A DNA stretch of 52,896 nt from Planctomicrobium piriforme (GTDB lineage: Bacteria; Planctomycetota; Planctomycetia; Pirellulales; UBA1268). The notes beneath the pieces are model-generated. The model was not told the DNA's origin. It did not search any database and worked only from the letters and a program-made list of their open reading frames with translations. Positions 28,132 through 37,986 of the stretch are shown in pieces. The DNA lies in NCBI GenBank assembly GCA_945871035.1, contig CAMBUD010000009.1:1-52896 (forward strand), in the 5' to 3' direction. Numbering within the stretch: the stretch's first letter is position 1; each line of letters opens with the position of its first letter. The translations under genes were made by a program, and so were the position numbers.

Positions 28132-31100
28132 ATGGCAAAATTGTGGGCAATTACCGGTTTTGTGCCACACTCTATAGTAGAAGTCGTGCCAGAATCCACC
28201 AGCCATCGGCCAGCCGAGCGACTGCTCAGTTTGGCCAAAACGCTCGAAACCCACAGCGGGTTCGCCGAAGTGGTTGCCAGTCTCCAAGCGGGACATGGTG
28301 CCACAATCGGCGGAACCTGGGGATCGAGTTCTGCGCTGACGGTGGCCGCACTGGCACACGCACAGGCAACGGCTCTCCGGACAGGTGTGCTGGTTGTTGT
28401 TTTGCCGCACGACGCCGACGCATTTGTGGACGACCTCGCGCTCTTCACAAACACTTCCATTGCGACCCTGCTGGCGATGGAAAGCTTCGGTGACGAAGCG
28501 GCAGTCGATGATCCAGCAGCGGCGGCACGCCTCTCCTTTGTCAAACGGTTAACCGGTAGCCACGCCGAATCGCCACGGATCATCGTGACCACGATTGCAG
28601 CGCTGCTCACGCCGCTAGACGATCCACGCGAGATAGAGGCAAGCACGCGACGCCTCCAGGTCGGCGGCCGGCTCGACCCTGCCGAGCTAGCCGACTGGCT
28701 CACGGCCCGTGGCTGGCAGGCAACGAGTGCCGTCGACGTGCCTGGTTCATTTGCCAGGCGCGGCGGCATCGTTGATATCTTTGCGAACGACTGGGATCGA
28801 CCGGTGCGCATCGAACTAGACGGCGATGAGATTGAATCGCTGCGCACTTTCGATACGGTTTCGCAACGCAGTGTTGCAGAACTTTCCGCGATCGATCTCA
28901 CAGCACTGATTCGCCGCTTGGCCGCCGATGCAGGCCAGCCTCACGAGCCCATCACGCGCTGCACCCAACTGGCTGATCTCCTGCCGCCGGACTCTTGGTG
29001 GGTGCTCGTTGAGCCTGGAGAATTGGCTGAGGAGGCCAAACGCACTTTTGAGAGGTTGGCGAATTTTTCCGGCATTTCTGATCCGGCCGACGTGTTTGCC
29101 CGTATCTATCGGTTTCCATCGGTCACTCTGGCAGCCATTGCACACTCCAGCCTAGAAGCTACAGCTTTTCTTTCGATTGAAAGTGTGGAGCGTTTTACGG
29201 GTGTGCTCGACCGTGTGCGCGATGAACTGGAGACGGTCGGCCGCGATCAGCAGGTGTGGGTGGTTGCGCCAACCGAGGCCGAAGAAAAACGCCTGCGCGA
29301 GCTGCTCGATGGCTCAGCGCCAGCGCGATCCGGTCGGTTGCATTTTGCAATTGGCCACCTCTCGGGTGGCTTTCGGCTGGTGCCCGAAAAAATTGTGCTG
29401 GTTTCAAGTGCCGAGCTCTTTCGGCGCGAAGACGTCACCGTGCGTGCCCCACGGCATCGGCTGTCGCGTGCCATCGATACATTCCTCGATCTTCATGATG
29501 GCGACCACGTTGTGCACGTGTCCCACGGCATCGGTCGCTACCGCGGACTCACCCTACTCGAAAAACAAGGCCGCACAGAAGAATTTCTGGAGCTTGAGTT
29601 TGCCGAGAGCACGCGGATTTTTGTGCCTGCTTCCTGCATCGAACTGGTGCAGAAGTACGTCGGCGGTTCGAAGCTCGCACCGAAGCTGGCAAAAATCGGG
29701 GGCAAGCTCTGGGAAAAACAGAAGCAGGCGGTGCGCGATGCCGTGGCCGATATGGCCGCTGACATGATTCAGTTGCAGGCCCGGCGTGAAAGCCGGCCTG
29801 GCATCGCCTTTCCGCCCGATACCCCCTGGCAACGGACGTTTGAAGAGTCGTTCCCTTATGACGAGACGCCTGATCAACTGACCGCCATCGAGGCCATTCG
29901 TACCGACATGCAACAGCGACGGCCAATGGATCGACTGCTCTGCGGCGACGTCGGCTTTGGCAAAACAGAACTGGCCATGCGGGCCAGTTTCAAGGCCGTG
30001 GAGGCGGGCTATCAAGTGGCCATTCTGGTTCCAACAACGGTACTAGCCGAGCAGCATCGACGCAGTTTTACAGCACGTTTTTCCGATTTTCCATTCACCA
30101 TTCGTGCGCTGTCCAGGTTTTCAAGCGCTGGGGAAGAACGAGACACCCTGGAGGGCATCGCCCGCGGTTCGGTTGACATCGTTATTGGCACACACCGGCT
30201 CGCACAAGCTGACGTGCATTTTGCAAATCTCGGATTGCTCGTCGTCGACGAGGAGCAGCGTTTTGGCGTCGATGTGAAGGAACGGCTCAAGGCGCTGCGG
30301 GCGAGCGTTGACGTTCTAACGATGACTGCCACGCCCATTCCGCGCACGCTCCACATGTCCATGCTCGGCATTCGTGATATCTCCAGTCTGGCCACGCCAC
30401 CGGCTAACCGTCTGGCGGTTGAAACGCGTGTCTCACGTTTTGACGCAGGTCTCATCCGGCATGCAATCGACCGGGAGTTGGCCCGCGGTGGGCAGATATT
30501 TTTTGTGCACAATCGCATCCATGACATTCACTCCGTGGCCCAGCGGTTATCGCAGATCGTTCCGGAAGCGACGATTGGCATCGGGCACGGCAGGCTCTCC
30601 GAAACAGAGCTTGAGGACGTGATGCTCCGCTTTGTGACAGGAAAGATCGACATCCTGCTGGCCACAACGATCATCGAGAGTGGCCTCGACATCCCCAACG
30701 CAAATACGATTTTTATTGATGAGGCCGACTCCTATGGCTTGGCCGACATGCACCAACTGCGCGGCCGAGTCGGGCGTTGCCACCACCGTGCCTACTGTTA
30801 CATGCTGGTAGATGAAACCACAACGCTCACCGCAACGGCTGCGAGACGTCTGCGCGCGATCCAAGAATTCTCGAGCATGGGCGCGGGCTTTTCGCTGGCC
30901 ATGCGCGATCTTGAAATTCGCGGTGCCGGCAATCTGCTCGGCACGCAACAAAGCGGCCACATCGCCACTGTTGGCTACGAACTCTATTGCCGCCTCTTGG
31001 AGCAGGCCGTTCGCAGCATCAAATCACTGCCGCCAGTGGAACCGCCGACAGTGATCATTGACTTGCCCGGAGAGGCCTGGCTCCCACGCGATTTTCTCTC

Positions 31101-31509
31101 CGATTTCCGGGCCAAGGTAGATGTCTACCGCCGACTCTCACGCACCATGGAAGACCGGCAGGTTGACGATCTTGCCGCAGAGTTGGTCGATCGCTTCGGC
31201 CCGTTGCCGACAGAAGTGAAACGGCTTCTCGAATTGGCCCGCTTGCGCATCGCTGCGACCGCCTACGGAATCGATGCGATCGTACGGCGGGAGGGAATGG
31301 TCATGATCGGCCACCACGATCAAACAGCGATCGCAGCCCTGAAAGCTTCAGGGCGACCGGGGGCCGAATCGCTGCGAATGGTCGACAACACAACGGCATT
31401 TCTACCACTTTCCAAGCCGATATTTAGCAATCCAGACCGGATTTTGGAAGTGCTGCGGACGCTCTTGCGACCGAGTCGGGGGCGTTCTACAGTTCCCGCC
31501 TCTCCTTGA
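28132..31509 (+). CDS. mfd: Transcription-repair coupling factor
   Basis: Removes RNA polymerase stalled at DNA damage and recruits UvrA. A protein of 1125 residues with the normal order: an N-terminal UvrB-like region (about 1-400; [10 protein letters not shown] is near its end), the RNA-polymerase-interacting CarD-like domain starting near [20 protein letters not shown], an SF2 helicase with Walker [10 protein letters not shown] (about 605-613), DEEQ at 706-709 and [12 protein letters not shown], and the C-terminal TRCF domain. The start is uncertain: the ATG at 28132 has AGAGG upstream, but a frame up to 28048 is open. It is divergent from ilvB and is followed after 13 bases by a parvulin gene. 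Confidence 0.97.
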   Translation: MAKLWAITGFVPHSIVEVVPESTSHRPAERLLSLAKTLETHSGFAEVVASLQAGHGATIGGTWGSSSALTVAALAHAQATALRTGVLVVVLPHDADAFVDDLALFTNTSIATLLAMESFGDEAAVDDPAAAARLSFVKRLTGSHAESPRIIVTTIAALLTPLDDPREIEASTRRLQVGGRLDPAELADWLTARGWQATSAVDVPGSFARRGGIVDIFANDWDRPVRIELDGDEIESLRTFDTVSQRSVAELSAIDLTALIRRLAADAGQPHEPITRCTQLADLLPPDSWWVLVEPGELAEEAKRTFERLANFSGISDPADVFARIYRFPSVTLAAIAHSSLEATAFLSIESVERFTGVLDRVRDELETVGRDQQVWVVAPTEAEEKRLRELLDGSAPARSGRLHFAIGHLSGGFRLVPEKIVLVSSAELFRREDVTVRAPRHRLSRAIDTFLDLHDGDHVVHVSHGIGRYRGLTLLEKQGRTEEFLELEFAESTRIFVPASCIELVQKYVGGSKLAPKLAKIGGKLWEKQKQAVRDAVADMAADMIQLQARRESRPGIAFPPDTPWQRTFEESFPYDETPDQLTAIEAIRTDMQQRRPMDRLLCGDVGFGKTELAMRASFKAVEAGYQVAILVPTTVLAEQHRRSFTARFSDFPFTIRALSRFSSAGEERDTLEGIARGSVDIVIGTHRLAQADVHFANLGLLVVDEEQRFGVDVKERLKALRASVDVLTMTATPIPRTLHMSMLGIRDISSLATPPANRLAVETRVSRFDAGLIRHAIDRELARGGQIFFVHNRIHDIHSVAQRLSQIVPEATIGIGHGRLSETELEDVMLRFVTGKIDILLATTIIESGLDIPNANTIFIDEADSYGLADMHQLRGRVGRCHHRAYCYMLVDETTTLTATAARRLRAIQEFSSMGAGFSLAMRDLEIRGAGNLLGTQQSGHIATVGYELYCRLLEQAVRSIKSLPPVEPPTVIIDLPGEAWLPRDFLSDFRAKVDVYRRLSRTMEDRQVDDLAAELVDRFGPLPTEVKRLLELARLRIAATAYGIDAIVRREGMVMIGHHDQTAIAALKASGRPGAESLRMVDNTTAFLPLSKPIFSNPDRILEVLRTLLRPSRGRSTVPASP

Positions 31510-31522
31510 AGGACGCATAAGG

Positions 31523-33019
31523 ATGCTCTGCATGACTGCTCTAGGCTCTTGGCCTCACACGCGGAAGACGCTGCGCTCTGCGGCCGTGATCGCTGTCTTT
31601 TGCTGCATGGGATCTGTGCGACCGCACTGTGCACAGGCTCAAAGGATTGCCAACCAGTTTGGCGATGCTGCAGCCAATGCGACGCAAGGACCGCTCACTG
31701 CCGGCCAGAGCGGGCCCGGTGGCGGCGCCACAACCAGCCTTGTGCCCCACATTCCCAAGACCATCTCGCGGCCCGAGGGCTGGCCAGGTGGCAAGAGCGG
31801 TGGCGAAAAAAGCATCGATAATCACGTGCTCTCAAGCATCCGTGCTTATCCTGGCAGCCCGCTTCAGCCATTGCCAACAGCCTCCGGTGACGGCAAAAGC
31901 ACGTTGCCAAAAAGCGTCTCCAACGGTCCACCAAAAGGCACTGCAAAAGCCGAACCCAGCGGCGTTGTGCTGGCCAACTTCGAAGAACCGGCCACCGCTG
32001 CCCCGCTTCCGATCCCGGGTGCGCAGTCGCTGGAGACGGCTATGATCGTCGCCCGCGTTGGCCCAGAGGTGGTGCTGGAAAGCGACCTGCTCACACCCAG
32101 CGCCCTTGAATGGCTGGCCAAGGTTTCTCCTGGCCTGAAGCCCGAACAGATTCGTGAACTCAAAATGCAAATCTACAAGCAGGTGCTCGTTCCGCATATC
32201 GAATCGATGATTGTCTACGTCGATGCCTGCCGAACGATTCCAGAAGACCGCCTGCCAGAAATTGAAAAAAAGGTGGGGGAAGCGTTCGACCAGCAGCAAC
32301 TACCCCGTTTAATCAAAGCTGCAGGGGTAGCCAACGTGAAAGAATATGAGCACCTGCTGCGCTCGCGAGGCCAATCTCTCGACCACATCCGCAAGACATT
32401 CTTTGAGCGCTCTCTGGCTCAGCAGTGGGTTCAACAGAAGGTAACCAGCGACGATGAGATACCGCACGCGGAGATGATTGCTTGGTATGAAAATCATCTA
32501 GCCGAATACGACTTTTCAGCCCGAGCCCGCTTTGAGCAAATCAGCATTCGGATCACGCCACAGCGATCGCGAAAAGCAGCCTGGGACCTACTGGCGGAGA
32601 TGGGAAACGATGTGCTGGAAGGAAAGCCCTTTGCCGAGATTGCACGCAGCCGATCCGAGGGGTTAACAGCAGCGCAGGGCGGCGCCTACGAGTGGACCAA
32701 TAAAAGCAGCTTGGCTTCGAAGGTGCTGGATGATGCTGTCTTCACATTGCCTGTGGGGCAGTTGAGTGCAATCTTGGAAGACGGCACCACTTTGCACATC
32801 GTGCGGGTTATCGAGCGGGTTGAAGCCGGCAGAACGCCATTCATTGAAGCCCAGGTGGGCATTCGGGATAGCCTCCAGCAAGAACGACGCAAACGCGAGA
32901 TGGACGAGTATCTGAGCAAGCTCCGGGAACGAACTCCCGTTTGGACAATCTTCGATGAGGCCGCCGGTGGCCCCCTGCAAACCGCCGCTCGTCCAAACGC
33001 GGCAGGTTTGCCGCGCTGA
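31523..33019 (+). CDS. Exported parvulin-type peptidyl-prolyl isomerase (SurA/PrsA-like)
   Basis: A periplasmic folding factor of 498 residues. It begins with a signal peptide (about 1-39, ending PHCAQA), then a low-complexity Gly/Pro/Lys-rich linker to about 150. A SurA-type chaperone domain follows (IVARVGPEVVLESDLLTP, then helices to about 310), and a rotamase domain at about 335-430 with ARFEQISIRI, GKPFAEIARSRSEG, GGAYEWTN and LPVGQLSAI, which are classic PPIC motifs. It lies 13 bases behind mfd with AAGG before the start, so the two are cotranscribed; the same pairing is seen in some other bacteria. A second ATG nine bases in is an alternative start. Confidence 0.88.
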   Translation: MLCMTALGSWPHTRKTLRSAAVIAVFCCMGSVRPHCAQAQRIANQFGDAAANATQGPLTAGQSGPGGGATTSLVPHIPKTISRPEGWPGGKSGGEKSIDNHVLSSIRAYPGSPLQPLPTASGDGKSTLPKSVSNGPPKGTAKAEPSGVVLANFEEPATAAPLPIPGAQSLETAMIVARVGPEVVLESDLLTPSALEWLAKVSPGLKPEQIRELKMQIYKQVLVPHIESMIVYVDACRTIPEDRLPEIEKKVGEAFDQQQLPRLIKAAGVANVKEYEHLLRSRGQSLDHIRKTFFERSLAQQWVQQKVTSDDEIPHAEMIAWYENHLAEYDFSARARFEQISIRITPQRSRKAAWDLLAEMGNDVLEGKPFAEIARSRSEGLTAAQGGAYEWTNKSSLASKVLDDAVFTLPVGQLSAILEDGTTLHIVRVIERVEAGRTPFIEAQVGIRDSLQQERRKREMDEYLSKLRERTPVWTIFDEAAGGPLQTAARPNAAGLPR

Positions 33020-33036
33020 TTCGCTGGCGGCCAGTT

Positions 33037-33058
33037 CGCAGCAACGCTGCGCTGGTTT
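33037..33058 (+). terminator. Possible terminator after the parvulin gene
   Basis: A six-base-pair stem, CGCAGC-AAC-GCTGCG (33037-33051), is followed by CTGG and TTTT. It lies 17 bases after the stop at 33019. The T run is short and displaced, so this is a weak candidate. Confidence 0.35.
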
Positions 33059-33092
33059 TCAACGCCTCCCTGCGGAGGTCCTGCGTAGACAA

Positions 33093-33121
33093 TTGCAGCA
33101 GGCTTGCACGCGGGCTAGACT
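33093..33121 (+). promoter_or_regulatory. Sigma70-like promoter for citrate synthase
   Basis: TTGCAG at 33093-33098 and TAGACT at 33116-33121 are separated by exactly 17 bases. Transcription would begin near 33128 and give a leader of about 85 bases before gltA. The -10 sequence TAGACT is the same as at 6760. Confidence 0.5.
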
Positions 33122-33211
33122 GCCGGCATTCGCGGCATATCCAGAGGATTTTTTTGCCCGCGTTGTTTTTCCAAACGCCTTACCCTTGGGTGCCCCGGAG
33201 ATTCGTCCCCC

Positions 33212-34594
33212 ATGAGTGCCACTACGAAAAACGCTACCACCACACCTTCGCCCGCAACCGCTCGTGCTCCGAGTGGGGGAGCCGGTCCATTTGCCGGCAC
33301 CAGAGCGGATGGCTGTGCCCAACTCCAGATCAATGGCCAACTCTACGAGTTGCCGCTGCTAGTGGGCAGTGAGAACGAGCACGCGATCGATATCTCCAAA
33401 CTGCGTGCCATCACAGGCGCGATCACGCTCGACGAAGGCTACGTCAACACCGGTTCGACGACCAGTGCGATCACGTTTCTCGATGGTGAGAAGGGGATTT
33501 TGCGCTACCGCGGCTACCCAATTGAGGTGCTCGCCGAGAAGTGTGATTTTGTTGAGGTGAGCTATCTGTTGATCTACGGAAAACTTCCGACGAGCGATGA
33601 GCTCGATGCATTTCGCAAGTCACTTTCGCATCACACGATGATCCACGAAGACATGCGCAGCTTTTACGGCGGCTTTCCCCGTGATGCGCATCCAATGGCC
33701 ACGCTTGGCAGCGTTGTCGGCGCACTTTCCACTTTTTATCAGGACTCGCTCGATGTGCATGATCCGCGTCAGGTAGAAGTGAGCGTCCATCGTCTGATGG
33801 CCAAGCTGCCGACGATTGCTGCCTACAGCTACAAGAAGTCTATCGGTCAACCGCTGATCTATCCGCGCAACGACCTGTCCTATTGCGAGAACTTTCTGCA
33901 GATGATGTTTGCTGTGCCCTGCGAGGAATACCACATTGACCCTGACTTTACCGATGCCCTCGACATGCTGCTGATCGTTCACGCCGATCACGAGCAAAAC
34001 TGCTCCACGTCGACCGTGCGCATGGTGGGCTCCAGCGATGCCAACCTCTTTGCCAGCATTTCAGCCGGAATCTCCGCCCTCTGGGGACCGCTCCACGGTG
34101 GCGCCAATCAGGCTTGCGTGGAGATGCTTGAACGAATGGTTGCCGACGGTGGCAACGTCAAGAAATACGTGGAGTTAGCCAAGAAAAAGGATCCGAGCTT
34201 TCGCCTCATGGGCTTCGGTCACCGCGTTTATAAAAATTACGACCCTCGTGCTCGGCTCATCAAGACCACCTGCGATCAGTTGCTAGCGAAACTTTCGCTC
34301 CGCGATCCGATGTTTGACATTGCGCAGCAACTCGAGGAAGTTGCGCTCGCCGACGAATACTTCATCGAGCGAAAGCTTTATCCAAACGTCGACTTTTATT
34401 CTGGTGTTATCTATCGGGCCATGGGAATACCTGTGCAAATGTTTCCCGTGCTCTTTGCAATGGGACGCCTGCCGGGCTGGATCGCGCACTGGGACGAAAT
34501 GCATCACTCGCCCGCAAAGAAAATCTGCCGTCCACGGCAGATCTACACTGGCGAAACCCTCCGTGCATTTGAGCCGATTATCAAGCGCTCCTAA
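33212..34594 (+). CDS. gltA: Citrate synthase
   Basis: Condenses oxaloacetate and acetyl-CoA to open the TCA cycle. The 460-residue protein has an N-terminal tail of about 35 Ala/Thr/Ser-rich residues, then a type II (hexameric) citrate synthase core: DEGYVNTGSTTSAITFLDGEKG, LRYRGYPIE, the catalytic His in the GPLHGGANQ loop, the second His in GFGHRVYKNYDPRA, and the Asp of the NVDFYSG segment. All three catalytic residues are present. Preceded by a clear promoter and followed by a strong terminator, so it is transcribed alone. Confidence 0.97.
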   Translation: MSATTKNATTTPSPATARAPSGGAGPFAGTRADGCAQLQINGQLYELPLLVGSENEHAIDISKLRAITGAITLDEGYVNTGSTTSAITFLDGEKGILRYRGYPIEVLAEKCDFVEVSYLLIYGKLPTSDELDAFRKSLSHHTMIHEDMRSFYGGFPRDAHPMATLGSVVGALSTFYQDSLDVHDPRQVEVSVHRLMAKLPTIAAYSYKKSIGQPLIYPRNDLSYCENFLQMMFAVPCEEYHIDPDFTDALDMLLIVHADHEQNCSTSTVRMVGSSDANLFASISAGISALWGPLHGGANQACVEMLERMVADGGNVKKYVELAKKKDPSFRLMGFGHRVYKNYDPRARLIKTTCDQLLAKLSLRDPMFDIAQQLEEVALADEYFIERKLYPNVDFYSGVIYRAMGIPVQMFPVLFAMGRLPGWIAHWDEMHHSPAKKICRPRQIYTGETLRAFEPIIKRS

Positions 34595-34615
34595 CGCATT
34601 ACGAGCGTTTTTTTT
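34583..34615 (+). terminator. Rho-independent terminator of gltA
   Basis: AAGCGCTC (34583-34590) pairs with GAGCGTTT (34603-34610, one wobble) and is followed by an unbroken T run to 34615. A smaller alternative stem AACGC/GCGTT lies within it. It overlaps the last codons of gltA and the C-terminal codons of the convergent tadA. Confidence 0.75.
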
Positions 34616-35084
34616 GAAAGAATTCGCTCAGGATGCGGCCGCATTCTTCGGCCATCACATGGCCGCTGTGCTCGACGCTGTGGTTGAGCCGCTTGTCGTC
34701 AAAGAGCCTGTAGAGCGATTCGACCGCGCCGGCTTTTGGATCAGGAGCGCCCCACACAACCACCGGAACGCGGGCCTGCAGAATGGCTCCGGCGCACATG
34801 GGGCAAGGCTCAAGCGTAACGTAGAGAATACAGTTGGTGAGCCGCCAAGAGCCGAGGGCGGCGGCGGCCTGCGTGATCGCTATCATTTCCGCATGCGCCG
34901 TTGGATCAGCCAACTGTTCGCGTTGGTTGTGGGCGCTGGCCACTATTCGACCACTTGCCACCACAACCGCCCCAACTGGAACCTCGTCTTCCTCAGCAGC
35001 GGCCTGAGCCTCTTTGAGGGCTGCACGCATCCAGCGGTGGTGCAGTTGGTCACCGGGTAATTCGAGCGATTGGAGAAGGTCCAT
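34599..35084 (-). CDS. tadA: tRNA-specific adenosine deaminase
   Basis: Converts A34 to inosine in the anticodon wobble position of tRNA-Arg(ACG). The 161 residues carry the zinc and catalytic motifs HAEMIAI (His64, Glu66) and PCPMCAGAI (Cys94, Cys97), with [10 protein letters not shown] before and [10 protein letters not shown] after, all typical of TadA and not of guanine deaminase. It is a normal length. The start at 35084 is preceded by a region of 13-base tandem repeats (see 35111-35188) rather than an obvious promoter. Confidence 0.93.
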   Translation of the reverse strand: MDLLQSLELPGDQLHHRWMRAALKEAQAAAEEDEVPVGAVVVASGRIVASAHNQREQLADPTAHAEMIAITQAAAALGSWRLTNCILYVTLEPCPMCAGAILQARVPVVVWGAPDPKAGAVESLYRLFDDKRLNHSVEHSGHVMAEECGRILSEFFQKKRS

Positions 35085-35110
35085 GGGTCTGAGCCACTCA
35101 GCGGGTAGAT

Positions 35111-35188
35111 CGGGCGGGTAGCTCGGGGAAACGGATCAGGGAAACGGTTCGGGGAAACGGTTCAGGGGAGCGGGTCGAGGAAGCGGGT
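35111..35188. repeat. 13-base tandem repeats upstream of tadA
   Basis: Six diverged copies of a 13-base unit related to CGGGGAAACGGTT begin at 35111, 35124, 35137, 35150, 35163 and 35176, followed by a partial copy. The third and fourth copies differ by two bases; the last two copies drift to GGGT-type endings. The block sits in the tadA leader and 155 bases before the divergent membrane protein gene. No ORF spans it convincingly. Confidence 0.8.
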
Positions 35189-35345
35189 CGAGGTGAGCAC
35201 GAACTGTTCGAGCAGGCCAAACTGTAGGCGAGCCGACCGGGGTCAGACAAACCAACCGGTCAAACGGGCTTGACTTGGGGGGAAGAAACGCATCGGCTAT
35301 TATTTTTACAGATCGCACCGCCCCGTTGTCATAAGGAACTTTCTG

Positions 35346-35888
35346 ATGGATTTTACCATGGATCCCACAACCCTTCTGCTCCGCTGGGCCCATGTGCTCG
35401 CTGCGGTTATCGCCATGGGTGGGCTCGTCTTTGCCCGCTTTGGACTCTTGCCAGCGCTTACCAATTTCGATTCAGCCACGCGTGAGAATATTCACGAATC
35501 GATTCGCCGTCGCTGGTTGCCGTGGGTGATTGGGTCTATCACCGTGCTGCTGGCAAGCGGCTTAGCAAATTTCTTGCTCTTTTCTTCTCGCGTGAAAGCG
35601 GAAAACTGGAACGAAGGAGAGTGGATGCGACAAACGGGCTACCACGCGCTGTTTGGTGCGAAGTTTTTATTGGCTCTAGTGGTCTTTTATTTTGCCAGCG
35701 CGTTGGTTGGCCGCGGTGCTGGCACGCAATGGGTGCGGAACAATCGCAGCACCTGGCTATCGGTCACACTTGGCCTGGCGCTGGCTGTGGTCTTGCTTTC
35801 CGGATGGATGCGGCAACTGCACACCGGTTCCAACACGCCTGCAGCCACCGGCGGCATACGGCTCGGTGAAGAGACTCCAAACGAATAG
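35346..35888 (+). CDS. Four-helix membrane protein, CopD/urate-oxidase-membrane-like
   Basis: A 180-residue integral membrane protein with helices at about 10-30, 58-80, 100-121 and 137-154. His16 in RWAHVLAAVIAMGG and His100 lie in or next to helices one and three, which is the arrangement seen in small haem-binding or copper-resistance CopD-like four-helix proteins. Exact function is unknown. The ATG at 35346 is chosen because AAGGA lies eight bases upstream; a second ATG five codons later is possible. A 56-residue coiled-coil gene follows after 14 bases. Confidence 0.7.
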   Translation: MDFTMDPTTLLLRWAHVLAAVIAMGGLVFARFGLLPALTNFDSATRENIHESIRRRWLPWVIGSITVLLASGLANFLLFSSRVKAENWNEGEWMRQTGYHALFGAKFLLALVVFYFASALVGRGAGTQWVRNNRSTWLSVTLGLALAVVLLSGWMRQLHTGSNTPAATGGIRLGEETPNE

Positions 35889-35902
35889 CAGAGGGACCCC
35901 AA

Positions 35903-36073
35903 ATGGATAAAAAAGAAAAGAAACGCATGGAGGTGCTGCAACAAAAGATTGCCAAGTTGCAGCAGCAACTTGCTGGCGCAAAACAACAGCCTGATGATCC
36001 GGCCGACATTCCCCGGCTGGAAAAGGCGCTGACGGACGCCCACGCGGAACTGGCGGTTCTCAAGAAGGGCTGA
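35903..36073 (+). CDS. 56-residue coiled-coil protein
   Basis: A short gene with ATG at 35903 and TGA at 36071-36073. It has a GAGGG ribosome site and lies between two same-strand genes with 14- and 51-base spacing, so it is likely a real operon member. The sequence has two charged, heptad-like helices (MEVLQQKIAKLQQQLAG and IPRLEKALTDAHAELAVLKK) split by a short DDPAD turn, with a Lys-rich start. That predicts a soluble helical hairpin or dimer. I do not know its function. Confidence 0.75.
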   Translation: MDKKEKKRMEVLQQKIAKLQQQLAGAKQQPDDPADIPRLEKALTDAHAELAVLKKG

Positions 36074-36124
36074 TGCGGTTGCAGAAAGACCGCACAACAC
36101 CCTCGAGACCTGAGGAGATTACGC

Positions 36125-36958
36125 ATGAGCGCCATCGATTTTGATTCACCCTTTGTGCTTTCTGCCCAGCAGCGGCAGCAGTTTCGAACGGACGGTTTCA
36201 TCAAACTGCCGGGCGTATTCGCTGCGGACACTCTCGCGCACTGCGATCGCGAGATTACGCAACTGACCCTGCACAACAACCCGCTCGCCAACGTGCCACT
36301 TGAGAGCCGCGATACCTATGGCAAAGCGTTTATTCAAGTCTTTAACCTCTGGCAGAAAAGTGCGCTCGCCAAACAGTTGAGTTTTTCCAAGCGACTGGCG
36401 CGAATTGCCAGCGAATTGCTCGGCACGCGGGGCGTGCGCATGTGGCACGATCAGTCACTTTACAAAGAACCCGGCGGCGGCTTCACGCCTTGGCACACCG
36501 ACCAGCAATACTGGCCGATGGACAGCGCGCTGTGCGTAACCGCTTGGATTCCGCTACACGCCGTGCCGCTCGAACGGGGTCCGCTCTCTTTTGGCAAAGG
36601 GAGCCACCTCAAACGGATCGGCCGTGATCTAGAAATATCCGCTGCCTCGGAGCAATTGATCCGCGAGGCGATCCTCGCGCAGGGCGTTCGAGAGACTGTC
36701 GAACCGTACGCAGCCGGCGAGGTGTCATTCCATCTCGGCTGGACGCTGCACCGGGCAGGACCCAACACCACCACCCTGCCCCGCAAAGTGCATACCGTTA
36801 TCTACATGGATGTGGACATGAGGCTGGCCGAACCGAAGAATAAAAACCAAATCGCCGACCATGCCAAATGGACCCCCACCACAACCGTCGGGGCAATTAT
36901 GAATGACCCGCTCAACCCCGTGCTGTATCTCAGCGATGATGCGTTAGACATTGTCTGA
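36125..36958 (+). CDS. Phytanoyl-CoA dioxygenase (PhyH) family protein
   Basis: A 277-residue Fe(II)/2-oxoglutarate-dependent oxygenase. The facial triad can be read as His124 and Asp126 in PWHTDQQYW and the distal His209 in GWTLHRAGPN; the latter is followed at about ten residues by an Arg that would hold 2-oxoglutarate. A DGFIKLPG opening strand and WIPLHAV, ERGPLSFGKGSH are standard for the family. Substrate cannot be told; bacterial relatives hydroxylate many small molecules. GAGGAG at the start is a good ribosome site. A kinase gene follows 50 bases later. Confidence 0.88.
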   Translation: MSAIDFDSPFVLSAQQRQQFRTDGFIKLPGVFAADTLAHCDREITQLTLHNNPLANVPLESRDTYGKAFIQVFNLWQKSALAKQLSFSKRLARIASELLGTRGVRMWHDQSLYKEPGGGFTPWHTDQQYWPMDSALCVTAWIPLHAVPLERGPLSFGKGSHLKRIGRDLEISAASEQLIREAILAQGVRETVEPYAAGEVSFHLGWTLHRAGPNTTTLPRKVHTVIYMDVDMRLAEPKNKNQIADHAKWTPTTTVGAIMNDPLNPVLYLSDDALDIV

Positions 36959-37008
36959 TTCACTCTTTTCTGTTCCGTCAACTCCTCCCATTGTTTGAGC
37001 CACACATC

Positions 37009-37869
37009 ATGGGGCTAAAAAACTTTTTCTCATTATTTTCTAGCGGCCCCCCGCGGGTCGATCTCTGGCGTCGCTACGAACGACTGCGCGAGAGCCACTC
37101 CGGGACGATGTCGCACTTCTACAAGGTCAAGGACATTCGAAGTGGCTTGGTTGTGGGACTCAAGATCAACGACCGGCAAAAGAGTCAGTTGGTAGAAAAT
37201 CGCTACAAGGGCCTCGAACGGCCGAGCGAGGGCCAAATCGGTGCAACGATTCAGGGGCCCAACATCGTCAAGACAATTGAGTGGGGCATCTCGTCGGACG
37301 GTGAATCTTTTATCGTTCAGGAATTTATAGAAGGCACGCTGCTGCACGCCTTGCTCGCGGCAAGAAAACAACTTCCGCCGGCCCAACGCCTCGATCTCGT
37401 GCGTCAGGCAGCAACGGCGATTGCTGTGGTCCACAAGGCGGGATTTGTCCATCGCGACATCTGTCCCCGCAACTTTCTGCTCCAGTCAGATGGCCGTTTG
37501 ATGCTGTTTGATTTTGGCCTGAGCGTGCCTGATAAGCCAATCTTCCTGCAACCGGGCAATCGAACCGGCACGCCAAACTACATGGCACCTGAAATCGTGC
37601 GCCGCAAGCAGGCCGACAAGACGCTCGATATTTTTGCACTTGGTGTGACAGCTTTCGAAATCTGTACGCTTGCACTGCCGTGGCCACATGGCACCACCGG
37701 TAGTGCCGCGATGCTACACGATTCAACGCCGGTCGATATCCGCACCCACTGGCCGGACATTCCGCCCCCGCTTGCTGGTGCGATCACAGCCTGTTTAGCA
37801 GCGGAACCTGGCAAACGTCCTCCCTCCATGGAAACCTTTCTGAGGAGTATTTCAAAGGTTGTCCTTTGA
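37009..37869 (+). CDS. Soluble Ser/Thr protein kinase without a glycine-rich loop
   Basis: A compact Hanks-type kinase of 286 residues that is almost all kinase domain. The catalytic Lys is K52 (VVGLKIND), HRDICPRN is at 148-155, DFG at 168-170, and MAPE at 192-195. The N-terminal loop (RESHSGTMSHFYKV) has only one Gly instead of the usual GxGxxG, so ATP binding may be unusual. No membrane helix or extra domain is present. A TTG six codons upstream is a possible alternative start. A terminator follows at 37913. Confidence 0.87.
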   Translation: MGLKNFFSLFSSGPPRVDLWRRYERLRESHSGTMSHFYKVKDIRSGLVVGLKINDRQKSQLVENRYKGLERPSEGQIGATIQGPNIVKTIEWGISSDGESFIVQEFIEGTLLHALLAARKQLPPAQRLDLVRQAATAIAVVHKAGFVHRDICPRNFLLQSDGRLMLFDFGLSVPDKPIFLQPGNRTGTPNYMAPEIVRRKQADKTLDIFALGVTAFEICTLALPWPHGTTGSAAMLHDSTPVDIRTHWPDIPPPLAGAITACLAAEPGKRPPSMETFLRSISKVVL

Positions 37870-37912
37870 AAAGATGCCTGAGTAAGCGGGCACTTGACGG
37901 GAGCCCTTGAAG

Positions 37913-37930
37913 CATCGGCCCGATGTTTTT
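37913..37930 (+). terminator. Rho-independent terminator after the kinase gene
   Basis: The stem CATCG-GCC-CGATG (37913-37925) is followed directly by TTTTT (37926-37930). A wobble and an A-T pair can extend the stem outward. It separates the kinase from the downstream small basic protein. Confidence 0.6.
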
Positions 37931-37986
37931 ACCTTCGTGGCTACAGTCCCCCACGCGCAGCAAGACAAAACAAGGAAATCAACGTC

